This document shows, one piece after another, positions 27,344 through 36,068 of a DNA stretch of 64,000 nt (position 1 is its first letter; each line of letters starts with the position of its first letter). Origin of the DNA: Loigolactobacillus rennini DSM 20253. GTDB taxonomy: Bacteria; Bacillota; Bacilli; Lactobacillales; Lactobacillaceae. The stretch lies in the NCBI RefSeq assembly GCF_001436505.1, contig NZ_AYYI01000021.1, positions 1 through 64,000 of the forward strand. The letters are read 5' to 3'. The translations under genes were made by a program, and so were the position numbers. The notes beneath the pieces were generated by a model. That model worked only from the letters and a program-made list of their open reading frames with translations, was not told where the DNA came from and ran no database searches.

Positions 27344-27835
27344 ATGGACGTTACAATGCACGGAACACCGCTTTCTACTGTTGGTGAAGCACCAAAAGTC
27401 GGTGAACAATTACCTGATTTCAAATTATTGAATAAAGCCGGTAAAACTTTAACTACTGCTGATTTAAAGGGACAAACTACTTTAATTAGTGTTGTACCAG
27501 ACATCAATACCAGCGTTTGCAGTATTCAAACCAAGCATTTTAACAAAGATGCAGATAAAATCCCTAACATCCGCTTTGTCACTGTTTCCACCAACACCAC
27601 TGAGCAACAAAGCAATTGGTGTGCTGCTGAAGGGGTCAAAAAGATGGAAATGCTGTCTGATGCTGACCATACCTTTGGTAACGCCATGGGCTTGCTCATC
27701 GATGCTAAAGGTTTAGACGCGCGTTCCATTTTCATCGTTGATGGCAATGGTAAAATCTTATACCGCGAATTATTGGAAGAATTAGCTAATGAACCAAATT
27801 ACCAACAAGCAATTGATTTTTTAAATCAACTTTAA
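27344..27835 (+). CDS. tpx: thiol peroxidase (2-Cys peroxiredoxin, Tpx)
   Basis: A 163-residue peroxiredoxin of normal Tpx length that reduces H2O2 and organic hydroperoxides using thioredoxin. The peroxidatic Cys59 is in PDINTSVCSIQT, and the resolving Cys93 in SNWCAAEGV, the Tpx spacing. The usual Pro-Ser-x-Asp-Thr start of the active-site loop is varied (PDINTS). GAGGTGAG lies 4 bases before the ATG. Single gene with its own terminator. Confidence 0.95.
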   Translation: MDVTMHGTPLSTVGEAPKVGEQLPDFKLLNKAGKTLTTADLKGQTTLISVVPDINTSVCSIQTKHFNKDADKIPNIRFVTVSTNTTEQQSNWCAAEGVKKMEMLSDADHTFGNAMGLLIDAKGLDARSIFIVDGNGKILYRELLEELANEPNYQQAIDFLNQL

Positions 27836-27856
27836 ACTAGATTTTAAATTCACTTT

Positions 27857-27895
27857 AAAAAACGAATCAGCCGATTAACGGTTGACTCGTTTTTT
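27857..27895. terminator. bidirectional terminator between tpx and the LCP gene
   Basis: AAAAAACGA-TCA-CC and GG-TGA-TCGTTTTTT pair with small mismatches around GATTAAC. Its right edge overlaps the last bases of the convergent LCP gene. Confidence 0.75.
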
Positions 27896-28940
27896 AATAA
27901 GTATTATTTGTATAATAGACGGTATCTAAGCCAAAAGTATTATAAAGCTGGCTTTTTTTACCATCAAAGGTTGGATTCAATGCATTTAGCCGAGTTTCCT
28001 CATTATCTAATCTTTTCGCTGGCAGTGCCAATTCTTGCCGCAACGCGCGGTTAACTTTAGTTAATTCAGCAGTTGTCGCAATTTGATAAGAACTGCCGTT
28101 GATCCAAGCGTCTTTACCTTGCAAATGCCGCGACGTAATGTGGGTTAAATTAGCCCGGTATTTTACCAAGCCGCGTAAGGCACTATTAAAGTCCACATTG
28201 GTGCGCACATTAGGCTCTAATGCAGTTAATAAAGCTTGATAATGGGACAATTTCTTTTGCGCAGTCATTTTATTGACTACTGCGCGAATAACTTCTTGCT
28301 GACGCATTTGCCGACCATAATCACCTTTAGGATCCTGGTAGCGCATCCGCGAATAGCTCAGCGCTTGCTTACCATTTAAATGGTGCGTCCCTTTGCTGAT
28401 TTTAATGCCATTAAATTCCACATCCATTGGACTGTGAACCGTGATGCCACCAACCGCATCCACTAATTTTTCTAATCCACCCATATTCATCGTTAAGTAA
28501 TAATCAATCGGGATGCCCAATAATTTGCTAACCGTCCGCCGAGCCATTTTAACGCCGCCTAAATTATACGCCGCATTCAGCTTTTGCATGTCTCGCTTAC
28601 CGTCACCGCGCAGCTCAACTAAAGTGTCACGGGGGATGCTGTATAGCACCGTTTTTTCTGTTTTAGGATTAACAGTAGCAACCATTAAGGTGTCAGAATT
28701 ACCTTTGTCAATCCGTCCATCCGCACCAGTATCCACTCCTAAAATTAAGACTGAAAAGGGACGCCCCTTTTTAATTGCCGTTGAGTGCTGGCCCTTAGGC
28801 GCGTACATTTGATTAAAACTAGTGCGCGCTAACTTGAAAAAATGGTATGCAAAACCACCACCAGTGATCAAAACAACCGCTAGTAAAATCAATAAACCAT
28901 TCCGAACCCAATGGTGCCTTTTTGGCCTGCTTCGGCGCAT
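27894..28940 (-). CDS. LytR-CpsA-Psr (LCP) family cell-wall polymer ligase
   Basis: A 348-residue type II membrane protein: basic N-terminus, one helix at ~11-33, then the extracellular LCP domain (FSVLILGVDTGADGRIDKGNSDTLMVATVNPKTEKTVLYSIPRDT at ~62-106; conserved Asp and Arg residues in DTL, SIPRDT and RYQDPKGDYGRQMRQQ). LCP enzymes transfer teichoic acids or polysaccharides from lipid carriers to peptidoglycan. GGGGTG precedes the ATG. Which polymer is unknown. Confidence 0.92.
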   Translation of the reverse strand: MRRSRPKRHHWVRNGLLILLAVVLITGGGFAYHFFKLARTSFNQMYAPKGQHSTAIKKGRPFSVLILGVDTGADGRIDKGNSDTLMVATVNPKTEKTVLYSIPRDTLVELRGDGKRDMQKLNAAYNLGGVKMARRTVSKLLGIPIDYYLTMNMGGLEKLVDAVGGITVHSPMDVEFNGIKISKGTHHLNGKQALSYSRMRYQDPKGDYGRQMRQQEVIRAVVNKMTAQKKLSHYQALLTALEPNVRTNVDFNSALRGLVKYRANLTHITSRHLQGKDAWINGSSYQIATTAELTKVNRALRQELALPAKRLDNEETRLNALNPTFDGKKSQLYNTFGLDTVYYTNNTY

Positions 28941-29004
28941 GCAATTTCACCCCATCTTCTGCAACATCTACTACACCCTAGCATAAACTAACAGCTACCT
29001 CAAC

Positions 29005-29163
29005 TTAACGTCGACGTTGACTAAAATAACGACCTAAACCTATGCTTAACAAAATGAGCAAAATACTTAAAACTACCCAAAACCAACTACTATAGCGCAA
29101 CATCATCACACCGGAAAAAATAACGGCTAAACCGTACAACAAAATCGTCCCTAAACGTTGCAT
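29005..29163 (-). CDS. small membrane protein, 52 aa
   Basis: ATG 29163 follows GAGGTGAG and begins 9 bases after the RNase HI stop codon, so it is likely cotranscribed and coupled. Two short hydrophobic helices (residues ~5-21 and ~27-45) are followed by a basic end (RYFSQRRR), a two-helix hairpin topology. No known family recognised. Confidence 0.6.
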   Translation of the reverse strand: MQRLGTILLYGLAVIFSGVMMLRYSSWFWVVLSILLILLSIGLGRYFSQRRR

Positions 29164-29172
29164 TGACTCACC

Positions 29173-29892
29173 TCACGATTTATTTGGCGCAGCTGTTAAC
29201 TGATCCATCGTGCGATTAAGGGCCTGATCGACAAAAACATTTCCCGCATTTGTCGCATGGCCTTTAGTCCATTGATAATCGATCTGCTTAAACTGCGGCA
29301 ATAGTTGCGCTAACTGCTGCCACAGTGCTTTATTGGCTAATGGCTGACCGCCACTGCGCTGCCAACCGCGCCGCTGCCAACCTGCTAGCCAATTTTTCGT
29401 AATGGCGTTTAAAACATAGCGCGAATCCGCCACCACTACCAACGGGGTCTGGGTACCCCAAACTACTTTAACCCGCTGTAAAGCTTTAACTAAAGCCATA
29501 ATTTCCATTTTATTGTTAGTTGCCCCAAATTCGCCAGCAGAATCACTTAATTGTTTTCCTTGATAAGTTAATAAATACGCCCAAGCAGCTTTGTCCCCGG
29601 TTTTAACATGGCCGCCAGCAATATTGCCCGTGTTACGCGAGCCACCATCTGTGTAAACATAAATCACCGAAGCTGACTGCTCGGCTTGCTGTGAAACAGG
29701 CTGTTTTTGGGCTGGTTTTTTAACGGTTTTTTGTGGTGCTTGTAGCCAAGTTAAAGCCGCTTGCTCGGTGGCAAAGCCTTTATACCGGGCGCCAGGATAA
29801 CCTTCAACTAGTTGTTTCACCTGAGCCCAAGGTGCCTGAAAGACACCAGTTTGTTTTCCTTTTGCAATTGCGTAATATTTTTTTGCCGCCAT
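29173..29892 (-). CDS. rnhA: ribonuclease HI with N-terminal RNA:DNA-hybrid binding domain
   Basis: The N-terminal ~50 residues (KKYYAIAKGKQTGVFQ...YKGFATEQAALTWL) form the caulimovirus-type hybrid-binding domain also found in eukaryotic RNase H1. A ~45-residue linker follows, then the catalytic domain with Asp (YTDGGSRNTGN), Glu (NNKMEIMALV), Asp (VVADSRYVLN) and the final HATNAGNVFVDQAL. It degrades RNA in RNA:DNA hybrids. The ATG at 29892 has AAGGA 8 bases upstream; the ATG at 29901 overlaps that site. Length is 239 aa. Confidence 0.93.
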   Translation of the reverse strand: MAAKKYYAIAKGKQTGVFQAPWAQVKQLVEGYPGARYKGFATEQAALTWLQAPQKTVKKPAQKQPVSQQAEQSASVIYVYTDGGSRNTGNIAGGHVKTGDKAAWAYLLTYQGKQLSDSAGEFGATNNKMEIMALVKALQRVKVVWGTQTPLVVVADSRYVLNAITKNWLAGWQRRGWQRSGGQPLANKALWQQLAQLLPQFKQIDYQWTKGHATNAGNVFVDQALNRTMDQLTAAPNKS

Positions 29893-30260
29893 GTTGGCCA
29901 TCCTTACTGTACATTAATTATCTTTCATTATAACTAAATAATGTCTTGGCAACAAATACGCTGGATGAATCAACCATATTGCTCCAAGTTAACTAATATG
30001 CTAAGCTATGATGATTGGACAGGCAAAATCAAATCGTTCGTTTTATTTAGTCACGGCATTCAACAACGGATGGCTGGCTTATTTTATTGCATTTTTCTGC
30101 AGCAATTCACTGGTGCCGCATTTTAAATTGACTTTCTCATGTTAAATTGCCCAGCAAATTTTAATGTGTTGCCCAGCGAATTCTTAACCTTTGCCCAAGC
30201 AAAAGCTCACCAAACTTGTTATTGTAGAAACAGTGCGTTCATTAAATTAGGAGGGATCAA
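29893..30260. other. divergent intergenic region with phased repeats (no gene)
   Basis: About 370 bases separate rnhA from the divergent LysE-type exporter gene. A frame at 29941-30126 lacks a ribosome binding site and is not credited. The right half carries three direct repeats with a 22-base period (30147-30212). Confidence 0.6.
30147..30212 (+). repeat. three direct repeats with exact 22-bp period upstream of the LysE-type gene
   Basis: Units begin at 30147, 30169 and 30191: TTGCCCAGCAAATT, TTGCCCAGCGAATT and the more diverged TTGCCCAAGCAAAA. A 22-bp period puts the same face of each unit on one side of the helix, as in cooperative regulator sites. The array ends 48 bases before the exporter start. 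Confidence 0.8.
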
Positions 30261-30875
30261 ATGGCAACTTATTTTGAAGGGTTATTGTTAGGGTTGGCTT
30301 TCATCGCCCCTTTAGGCATCGCAAATTTGTTCATCATCAATACGGCACTTAATCAACCACGGCACACTGCGTATCTCACTGCAACGGTTGTAGCGGTCTT
30401 TGATGTTTTCTTATCTATTGTGTGCTTTTACGGTGTTGGCCAATTATTAATGCAGTATCAGCTGCTTAAAGTCGGCATTTTATTAGTCGGTGGTATTTTA
30501 GTCGCCTTAATTGGGATTAATATTATGCGCACCGAAGCTCAGCCTCCTTCTGCCACCGAGCAAAACTTTTCTTGGGTAAAAGTTTTTAGCATGGCGCTGA
30601 TGGTCACTTGGTTAAATCCGCAAGCTTTGATCGATGGCTCCGTCATGTTAGCCGCTTTTCGGGTTTCATTATCACCAGAAGCAGCGCTACTATTCATTAC
30701 TGGCATTGTGACAGCCGCCTTTGTTTGGTACCTTGGCTTAACAGGCGCGTTAAGCCGCTTTAAGCACAAATTAACGCAAAACCGGATGACTTGGTTTAAC
30801 CGAATCTGTGGTGCTGTTGTGGTTTTATACGGTGTTAAACTGCTTTGGAATTTCATTAAAACTATTTCAGCATAA
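30261..30875 (+). CDS. LysE/ArgO-family amino acid exporter
   Basis: A 204-residue membrane protein with six helices and the LysE N-terminal pattern (GLLLGLAFIAPLGIANLFIINTAL, with the conserved Pro-x-Gly-near-helix-1 region). Midway, TWLNPQALIDG matches the family's NP-x-A motif. Members export basic or other amino acids. GGAGGGATC precedes the ATG. The 22-bp repeat array upstream suggests dedicated regulation. Confidence 0.9.
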   Translation: MATYFEGLLLGLAFIAPLGIANLFIINTALNQPRHTAYLTATVVAVFDVFLSIVCFYGVGQLLMQYQLLKVGILLVGGILVALIGINIMRTEAQPPSATEQNFSWVKVFSMALMVTWLNPQALIDGSVMLAAFRVSLSPEAALLFITGIVTAAFVWYLGLTGALSRFKHKLTQNRMTWFNRICGAVVVLYGVKLLWNFIKTISA

Positions 30876-30891
30876 GCTTGTGGAAACAAGT

Positions 30892-30927
30892 AACCGCAAC
30901 TGAACATTAACGTTCAGTTGCGGTTTT
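30892..30927 (+). terminator. intrinsic terminator of the LysE-type gene
   Basis: AACCGCAACTGAAC pairs perfectly with GTTCAGTTGCGGTT, followed by TTTGTG. Confidence 0.85.
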
Positions 30928-31036
30928 TGTGTCTGCTTTATTTATATAGGTGGTACTTTTTATAGTGATAAAACAAAATACAATTCACTAACTTGAATTG
31001 TGCTTCATTTTTGTCTCAGTTGTGCTAACTCAAACT

Positions 31037-31330
31037 TTAAGCAGAGTCATATTTTTGAATCCGTTGATATTCTTTTCCTTTACGTTGCTTAGCGTTACGA
31101 ATGTCAATATCGTTTTGTAAATTTAAAAAATAACGTTCAGAAACGCCAAAAAAACGGCCTAAACGTATCGAAGTATCAATCGTTACTTGCCGCCGATCAT
31201 GTAAAATATCTTGAATTCTAGAAGTCGGGACACCGATCCGTTTAGCTAAAAAATAGGCTGATATTTTTAAGGGGGCCATGAATTCTTCACGTAGAATTTC
31301 GCTCATTTTGGGAGTTGTTATTTTTGTCAT
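31037..31330 (-). CDS. higA: HigA-type antitoxin (HTH, XRE superfamily)
   Basis: A 97-residue antitoxin with the HigA helix-turn-helix (SAYFLAKRIGVPTSRIQDILHDRRQVTIDTSIRLGRFFGVSERYFLNLQNDID, ~25-77). It follows the toxin gene by 17 bases, the toxin-first order typical of higBA. It should neutralise HigB and repress the operon by binding the palindrome at 31656-31672. Confidence 0.92.
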   Translation of the reverse strand: MTKITTPKMSEILREEFMAPLKISAYFLAKRIGVPTSRIQDILHDRRQVTIDTSIRLGRFFGVSERYFLNLQNDIDIRNAKQRKGKEYQRIQKYDSA

Positions 31331-31347
31331 TTAACTTTCTCCTACCT

Positions 31348-31632
31348 TTAATGATAGTCAACAATTTCAACATCATAGAATTCATTACGGTCTTTTAAAA
31401 CAAAGCAAATTCGATATTGCTTATTGATCCTGATACTCTGCTGACCTTTACGCTTGCCCGCTAGGTATTCTAGGTGATTAGCTGGTGGTACTGTCAAATC
31501 CATTATATCATTTGCATTATCAATCATCATTAGTTTACGCAGTGCAATTCGCTGAATGTTTACAGGCAGTTTCTTGGAAAACTTTTGTTGATAGACTTTC
31601 TCAGTTTCCTTATCGGCAAAATCTTTAATCAT
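31348..31632 (-). CDS. higB: HigB-type mRNA interferase toxin (RelE superfamily)
   Basis: A 94-residue toxin with the family's opening IKDFADKETEKVYQ and the C-terminal QQSIRINKQYRICFVLKDRNEFYDVEIVDYH that carries the basic and aromatic active-site residues. HigB cleaves mRNA in ribosomes. All conserved regions are present, so the pair appears intact. It is the first gene of the two-gene operon. Confidence 0.92.
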   Translation of the reverse strand: MIKDFADKETEKVYQQKFSKKLPVNIQRIALRKLMMIDNANDIMDLTVPPANHLEYLAGKRKGQQSIRINKQYRICFVLKDRNEFYDVEIVDYH

Positions 31633-31655
31633 TTTTTCTCCAGCTCACTGATGAT

Positions 31656-31672
31656 TATACATGTAATGTATA
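31656..31672. promoter_or_regulatory. palindromic operator of higBA
   Basis: TATACAT-GTA-ATGTATA is a perfect 7-bp inverted repeat 24 bases upstream of the higB start, where HigA autorepression sites are usually found. Confidence 0.7.
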
Positions 31673-31740
31673 GGTGCGCTCACTATTGCTTCTATTTTTA
31701 AAGATACGCTAAACTTGTCTTAAACATTTATATTACTCAT

Positions 31741-32271
31741 CTAATCCATCACCTGCACAATGCCCGCCGCACGCATAAACATGTGCGTGACAATGGGCCC
31801 AACGTATTTAAATCCCCGCCGCTTCATGTCTTTTGCGACTTTGGTGGTTAAAGGCGCTTGATGATCGACATCCTCTGGTGCTTGATACTTAATTAATAAT
31901 GGTACTTGATTAACGAATTGCCATAAATACGCCGCAAAACTGCCAAATTCATGTTGAACGGCTAAAATAGCCCGCGCATTGGTCACCGTGGCGCGGATTT
32001 TTTGTGGGTTACGGATCATCGCTGGTTCTGCCGCGATCCGTTCAATATCAGCTTGATCAAACGCCGCGACTTTTGCAATATCCATCCCTGCAAAAACACG
32101 CCGGTATACGGGCAATTTGCTGGCGGCCGCCTGCCAGCTCAAACCAACTTGAAAAACACCCACAGTTAGCAATTCAAATAGAATGTGATCATTATGGGTG
32201 GGCGTGCCAAAATAAGCGTGGTACTCCTTAGTCCCATTACTTTGCCAACAAGTTTGATCATGTGCATCCAT
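31741..32271 (-). CDS. tag: 3-methyladenine DNA glycosylase I
   Basis: A helix-hairpin-helix glycosylase that removes 3-methyladenine from alkylated DNA. Family blocks EYHAYFGTPTHNDHILFELLTVGVFQVGLSW and the C-terminal MKRRGFKYVGPIVTHMFMRAAGIVQVMD are present. Cys9 (QTCWQ) may be one of the zinc-snap cysteines. The ATG at 32271 has GGGAGG 7 bases upstream; a frame extended to 32319 reads back through the opuC terminator and is not used. Length is 176 aa, slightly under the usual ~185. Confidence 0.92.
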   Translation of the reverse strand: MDAHDQTCWQSNGTKEYHAYFGTPTHNDHILFELLTVGVFQVGLSWQAAASKLPVYRRVFAGMDIAKVAAFDQADIERIAAEPAMIRNPQKIRATVTNARAILAVQHEFGSFAAYLWQFVNQVPLLIKYQAPEDVDHQAPLTTKVAKDMKRRGFKYVGPIVTHMFMRAAGIVQVMD

Positions 32272-32295
32272 ATAGATTCCTCCCTTTAACATAAT

Positions 32296-32328
32296 AAAAG
32301 CCGAGTGATTCATCATCACCCAGCTTTT
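32296..32328 (-). terminator. terminator of the opuC operon
   Basis: On the minus strand AAAAGC-TG-GGTGAT pairs with ATCACT-CG-GCTTTT around a short loop, followed by ATTATG. It lies 24 bases after the opuCD stop. Confidence 0.65.
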
Positions 32329-32351
32329 AAAACACTATCACTCAGATTATA

Positions 32352-33014
32352 CTAAGCCGTTTCCCGCGCAGCAGGATCAAAATGCTTTTCCAAAAAGCCT
32401 AAGACTGCATCGGAAATAATGGCCATCAACGCAGTTGGTAATGCACCGGCTAAAATAATGGCACCACCGTTAGTTGCGTTAGTCCCTCTAATGATGATAT
32501 CGCCTAAGCCACCAGAACCAACAAACGAGCCGATCGCAGTAATCCCAATGGCCAAAACTAACGCATTGCGCAAACCCGCCATAATTACAGATAACGACAA
32601 AGGAATCTCAATAAATCGCAAAATTTGCAGTCGCGTCATCCCCATGCCTTTACCGGCATCTAATACATCACGGTTAACGTTAACCATACCCGTATAAGTG
32701 TTTTTGATAATCGGTAATAAAGCATAGAAAAAGACCGTTACAATTACCGTATTCACTCCTAAACCTAAGCCTAACATGATAATTGATAGCATGGCTAATG
32801 ATGGTACCGTTTGAATCACATTAGCTGCGCCGATCACCCAATCACTGAGCTTACGGTAACGAGAAATTAAAATACCGATGGGAATCCCCACAATTGCTGC
32901 CAATAAAACGCCGTAAATCGAAATGAGAAAGTGACGGTTAAACTGTTCTAGCACATACATTCCGTTGTGAGCAAAATAATAAGCCAATTGTTGTAAAAGA
33001 TTCATGTTTTGCAT
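32352..33014 (-). CDS. opuCD: osmoprotectant ABC transporter permease (OpuCD)
   Basis: A 220-residue ABC permease with five to six helices and the binding-protein-dependent transport loop (DAGKGMGMTRLQILRFIEIPLSLSVIMAGLRNALVLAIG). It is the last gene of opuCABCD; its ATG overlaps the opuCC stop by one base (TAATG). With OpuCB it forms the channel for glycine betaine, carnitine or choline. Confidence 0.92.
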   Translation of the reverse strand: MQNMNLLQQLAYYFAHNGMYVLEQFNRHFLISIYGVLLAAIVGIPIGILISRYRKLSDWVIGAANVIQTVPSLAMLSIIMLGLGLGVNTVIVTVFFYALLPIIKNTYTGMVNVNRDVLDAGKGMGMTRLQILRFIEIPLSLSVIMAGLRNALVLAIGITAIGSFVGSGGLGDIIIRGTNATNGGAIILAGALPTALMAIISDAVLGFLEKHFDPAARETA

Positions 33015-33943
33015 TAATCATCACGCCCTTCGAAATAATTGTGCTGTTCTAAAAAGTTATGCGCCACCGTAGCTGGTTCCTGTAAGTTATTATCGACTTT
33101 ATAATTTAATTTCTGCATGGTTTCCACTGGAATTTTACCACCTAAGCGCCGCAAAATTCCCTTTAACTGCGGGTGCTGTTTTAAAGCTGATTTATTGACC
33201 ACAACGCTGGCGTCATAAGGTGGAAAATAATGCAAATTATCCTCCAGTAGCTTCAAATTATAGCTTCCGATTCGACCATCAGTGGAATAGCCTAAAACAG
33301 CATCCATTTTACCACTGGCTAAAGCATTATAAACTAAACCAATCTGCATGGGATAAACGTGGCCGAAGCCAAAACCATAGCGCTTTTTAAAGTCTGTATA
33401 GCCATCACCTTTACGGTGCATCCAACTTTGGTCGATCCCTACTCGCATCTCTGGTGCAATTTTTTTCAAATCGCTTACCGTTTTTAAATTGTGCTCCTTA
33501 GCGTATTCCTGTGACACCATAAATTGATAGGTGTCTGCGAAGCCATAACTTGGAAAATAAACTATATCGTACTTGTCTTTAAAAACGCGGCGAACTTTTT
33601 CATCAACGATTTTAGGATCAGTATCCCCTGATTTATTTAAAACCGTCTGAAAATCGGTCCCGTTGTAACGAATTGCCGTTAAATCAGCTTCATTGCGTTG
33701 TTGGGCCTCAAAAGTTACCGTACTTGAGCCTAAGTTATTAATAATCGTGGTATTCAAATCTGAATAGTGTTCAATCATCTGTTGAATCATCGCTGCCATA
33801 ACTTGTTGTTCTGTCGTGTTTTGAGAGGCAATACGAACCGTATCCTTACTGCTGTTACTCAAGCCAGGAAAACTACAGCCTGAAAGTACTACCACTAACG
33901 CAAGAAAAAATAAAATCAGTTTAAAAGGTTTGTGTTGCCGCAT
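33014..33943 (-). CDS. opuCC: osmoprotectant-binding lipoprotein (OpuCC)
   Basis: A 309-residue substrate-binding lipoprotein. The signal peptide ends in the lipobox LSGC (Cys23). The mature part has the OpuAC-like fold (DTVRIASQNTTEQQVMAAMIQQMIEHY at ~34-60; YFPSYGFADTYQFMVSQEYAKEHNL mid-protein) typical of quaternary-amine binding proteins. Its ATG overlaps the opuCB stop by one base. Confidence 0.93.
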   Translation of the reverse strand: MRQHKPFKLILFFLALVVVLSGCSFPGLSNSSKDTVRIASQNTTEQQVMAAMIQQMIEHYSDLNTTIINNLGSSTVTFEAQQRNEADLTAIRYNGTDFQTVLNKSGDTDPKIVDEKVRRVFKDKYDIVYFPSYGFADTYQFMVSQEYAKEHNLKTVSDLKKIAPEMRVGIDQSWMHRKGDGYTDFKKRYGFGFGHVYPMQIGLVYNALASGKMDAVLGYSTDGRIGSYNLKLLEDNLHYFPPYDASVVVNKSALKQHPQLKGILRRLGGKIPVETMQKLNYKVDNNLQEPATVAHNFLEQHNYFEGRDD

Positions 33944-34581
33944 TAATGACTCCCCTCCTGTTTCATTTTTGGCGTTAGTAACATCTCTAAACGACCTAAA
34001 AGAAAGTCCACCACTAATGCTAAAATGATTACCGGAATTGAGCCGCCTAAGATCAAATCTGAACGATAAAGATTTAATCCGTTAAAGATGAAATCACCTA
34101 GACCACCAGCACCGATATAGGAAGCTAATGCCGTCCAAGCGATCACGTAAGTCGCAGACAACCGCACTCCAGCCATAATCACGGGTGCTGCTAGTCGGAG
34201 TTCCACTTGTAAAATAGATTGCAGATCATTCATTCCCATGCCTTTAGCAGCGTCTAGTAACGTTGGATCAACATTTTCCAACCCTAAATAGGTGTTACGT
34301 AAAATTGGCAATAAGGAATAAATGAACAGGGCAACGATTGCTGGCAAAGCACCAATTCCAAAAATTGGAATCATGATAGCCAATAACGCCATGGCGGGAA
34401 CGGTTTGTAACACACTGGCTAATCCAATGGTGAAACCAGCGACTTTTTTAAACCGGGTCAAGACAACCCCTAAAGGTATAGCCACAATTACCCCTAAAAA
34501 GAGGGCAATGGCTGAAATATAAGTGTGCTGCCAAGTTTTAACTAGCAGTTGTGGCCCGTAGTTTTGCAAAAAAGTGATCAC
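33943..34581 (-). CDS. opuCB: osmoprotectant ABC transporter permease (OpuCB)
   Basis: A 212-residue permease, paralogous to OpuCD, with the loop [40 protein letters not shown]. Its start overlaps the opuCA stop by four bases (ATGA), a sign of translational coupling within a tight operon. Confidence 0.93.
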   Translation of the reverse strand: MITFLQNYGPQLLVKTWQHTYISAIALFLGVIVAIPLGVVLTRFKKVAGFTIGLASVLQTVPAMALLAIMIPIFGIGALPAIVALFIYSLLPILRNTYLGLENVDPTLLDAAKGMGMNDLQSILQVELRLAAPVIMAGVRLSATYVIAWTALASYIGAGGLGDFIFNGLNLYRSDLILGGSIPVIILALVVDFLLGRLEMLLTPKMKQEGSH

Positions 34582-35750
34582 GCTGGATCACCTGCCTCCG
34601 AATTAGCAGAAGTTGGGGTCTCATTTTTATCGGTTTCGCCCCAAAGCGCGTCGTAAACCATGTCCACTAAAGTGGCGCGGGTCACAATGCCCACTAGATG
34701 ATGGTCATCGTCAATCACCGGTACGTTTTTAAATCCACGCTTTAGAATCCGTTCCACAGTATCACGAATCACTGAATCTTCCTTGACGTAGAAAATATTT
34801 CGATTCATAATTTCACCGATTTTTTTGCCAGTACCATAATAACGGTTGATTTCTTCAATCCCGATAAAACCGCATAACCGGCCTTGATCATCGGTCACTA
34901 GCAGCGTATCAACCCGCTTAGTGTGCATTTCATCTAAGGCTTCTTTGATGGTCTGCGTTTCGTGGGCAGAAACCGCCTTGGTAGCCACTTGGCCAACCGT
35001 TGTAATGCTTGGCCGTGCCTGAATCAGCCGTTCTTCACCAATTAAATTCTCAACAAATTCATTTTTAGGATGGCGTAAAATGTTGTCCGGCGTATCCACT
35101 TGAACTTGTTTTCCGTGTGACATAATGACAATCCGGGTCGCTAACGTCAGCGCTTCGTCCATATCATGCGTCACAAAAATGAAAGTTTTGCCTAATCGCT
35201 CTTGTAAGTCTTTCACTAAATCCTGAAGGGAGTCGCGCGTAATCGGGTCTAGCGCACCAAAGGGCTCGTCCATCAAGATAATGTCTTGATCAGCTGCCAA
35301 TGCGCGAACAACACCGATTCGTTGTTGCTCACCACCAGAAAGCTCCGCTGGGTAACGGTCTAAATAATCTTCTGGCAGTTCAACCAATTGAATCATCTTT
35401 TTTGCACGTTCGTTACGTTTTTCCTCTGACCATTTCAATAATTTGGGCACTAAAGTAATATTTTCGCGAATGGTCATGTGGGGTAATAACCCAATATTTT
35501 GAATCACATAACCAATTTTACGGCGCAACTTAACCGGGTCCATTTGCGCAATATCCTCACCATTAATTTTGATGGTGCCGGAAGTCTGTTTCAACATGCG
35601 GTTAATCATCCGCATGGTTGTTGTCTTTCCTGAACCAGACGTGCCGATGAAACAGATGAATTCGCCTTTTTCAACATCTAGATTAAAATCGTCTACTGCT
35701 TTAAAGTTCCCGTAGATCTTATTCAAGTGCGCCATTGTTAAAAATGCCAC
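34578..35750 (-). CDS. opuCA: osmoprotectant ABC transporter ATPase with CBS domains (OpuCA)
   Basis: The ATPase domain has Walker [10 protein letters not shown], signature LSGGEQQR and Walker [14 protein letters not shown]. Two CBS domains follow (~245-365), the module that binds c-di-AMP or senses ionic strength in OpuA/OpuC proteins. The GTG at 35750 is favoured with AAGGTG 9 bases upstream; in-frame GTG and ATG codons at 35762/35759 overlap that site. It is the first gene of opuCABCD. A perfect inverted repeat at 35789-35812 lies just upstream and may be the operator. Confidence 0.93.
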   Translation of the reverse strand: MAFLTMAHLNKIYGNFKAVDDFNLDVEKGEFICFIGTSGSGKTTTMRMINRMLKQTSGTIKINGEDIAQMDPVKLRRKIGYVIQNIGLLPHMTIRENITLVPKLLKWSEEKRNERAKKMIQLVELPEDYLDRYPAELSGGEQQRIGVVRALAADQDIILMDEPFGALDPITRDSLQDLVKDLQERLGKTFIFVTHDMDEALTLATRIVIMSHGKQVQVDTPDNILRHPKNEFVENLIGEERLIQARPSITTVGQVATKAVSAHETQTIKEALDEMHTKRVDTLLVTDDQGRLCGFIGIEEINRYYGTGKKIGEIMNRNIFYVKEDSVIRDTVERILKRGFKNVPVIDDDHHLVGIVTRATLVDMVYDALWGETDKNETPTSANSEAGDPA

Positions 35751-35788
35751 TCTGATCATCACCTTCTTTTAAATTTTCAATCACTAAA

Positions 35789-35812
35789 ATACCGTTACTT
35801 TCAAAACGGTAT
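35789..35812. promoter_or_regulatory. 8-bp inverted repeat upstream of opuCA, candidate operator
   Basis: ATACCGTT and AACGGTAT are exact reverse complements separated by 8 bases, about 40 bases upstream of opuCA. Osmolyte operons in lactic acid bacteria are controlled by repressors of the BusR or GbsR type; which protein binds here is unknown. Confidence 0.55.
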
Positions 35813-35951
35813 GAATCAATTTGGTTCCATAAAGCTTAATCACCAACAAACATTTCTGGCTAAATGAATAATATAAACTCCCCTAGTTTATATTATAACG
35901 CGATTGACAATTAATACTTCTATTATTACGGAACTTCTGTCTAAATGCAAA

Positions 35952-35978
35952 TTAGCACTCGAAAGTTTTGAGTGCTAA
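35952..35978. promoter_or_regulatory. CIRCE element (HrcA operator)
   Basis: TTAGCACTC-N9-GAGTGCTAA matches the CIRCE consensus exactly, including the 9-base spacer. It lies 91 bases before hsp20; a TATAAT box is at 36005-36010. Heat-shock control by HrcA is therefore expected. Confidence 0.95.
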
Positions 35979-36068
35979 TTACTAGCAGTTTTATCAATTC
36001 TGACTATAATAGAAAGTGTAAGGGAAATGAGCCCTTGCAAATAAACTATCAGAAATGGGGCTTTTGTT

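Noticed and set aside
29941-30126. Plus-strand frame of 61 codons between rnhA and the LysE-type gene
   Set aside because: No ribosome binding site, no recognisable composition, and it lies in a divergent promoter region.
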